Source: Elephas maximus indicus
Taxonomy: Eukaryota; Chordata; Mammalia; Proboscidea; Elephantidae
Reading direction: 5' to 3'
Assembly: GCF_024166365.1 (NCBI RefSeq)
Contig: NC_064846.1
Span: 27,177,866 to 27,241,865, forward strand
Length of the DNA stretch: 64,000 nucleotides
Both the position numbers and the translations under genes were made by a program. The notes below the pieces were generated by a model, which was not told the origin of the DNA, made no database searches, and saw only the letters and a list, made by a program, of their open reading frames with translations. Positions 63,897 to 64,000 of the stretch are shown here, one piece after another. The first letter of the stretch is position 1; each line of letters begins with the position of its first letter.

Positions 63897-64000
63897 TTTA
63901 TGTGTATCTTGTTTTAATGTTCACTGATGAAGCTTTGATGGTTGTGATCCTAACTTCATTTTCCCCATAAGCGTTGTGGTTTTTTTTTTTTTTTAAATTT

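Overview
This window is mammalian nuclear DNA, almost certainly from an afrotherian and most probably an elephant. The diagnosis rests on about three dozen copies of a tRNA-derived SINE (head 'CCCTGGTGGCGCAGTGGTTAAG', tail 'GAGTCGGAATCGACTCGACGG') that I recognise as the afrotherian AfroSINE. The window also holds its presumed partner LINE of the RTE/BovB class, whose last bases match the SINE tail. No functional host protein-coding gene, exon series or structural RNA gene could be supported, so the window is best read as intergenic or intronic DNA. The only host-gene sequence recognised is a processed copy of OST4 (19993-20106) with its short reading frame still open.

Layout. 1-5.5 kb: a truncated young L1 3' end, MIR, a probable old LTR, an RTE LINE and an old L1 fragment. 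5.5-12.0 kb: a full-length L1 on the minus strand (3' UTR, ORF2, ORF1, short 5' UTR) nested in an older L1, itself nested in a MIR. 12-28 kb: unique sequence dotted with AfroSINEs, a near-perfect palindromic element at 14.8 kb, the OST4 retrocopy at 20 kb, and L1M, MIR and MER5-type remnants. 27.8-28.3 kb: a solitary LTR with a clean 5-bp target duplication. 28.9-33.7 kb: a gammaretrovirus-like endogenous retrovirus on the minus strand with both LTRs, a 4-bp target duplication, decayed gag and pol pieces, no recognised env, and a 101-base inverted duplication inside pol. 34-47 kb: ancient L1, MLT1, MER5 and Tigger remnants plus a 2.2-kb older afrotherian L1. 47-64 kb: L2, L1M, MLT1, MIR, a roughly 1.5-kb L3/CR1 LINE, an L1M ORF1 region crowded with SINE insertions, and another RTE fragment.

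Function. The working parts seen here are parasitic: L1 machinery (ORF1p, ORF2p) and RTE reverse transcriptase, which respectively would mobilise processed mRNA copies such as OST4 and, through the shared 3' tail, the AfroSINEs. Every autonomous element visible is broken by nonsense codons, frameshifts or deletion. I did not find a new biological system. The most unusual structures are the two inverted duplications (14.8 kb and 30.4 kb), the repeated use of one target site by two SINEs (61.4 kb), a small reading frame whose stop overlaps the ORF2 start of the L1 (10.3 kb), and an unidentified 113-base retroinsert (61.8 kb). Family names for old repeats are from recognition by eye and were not checked against a repeat library.
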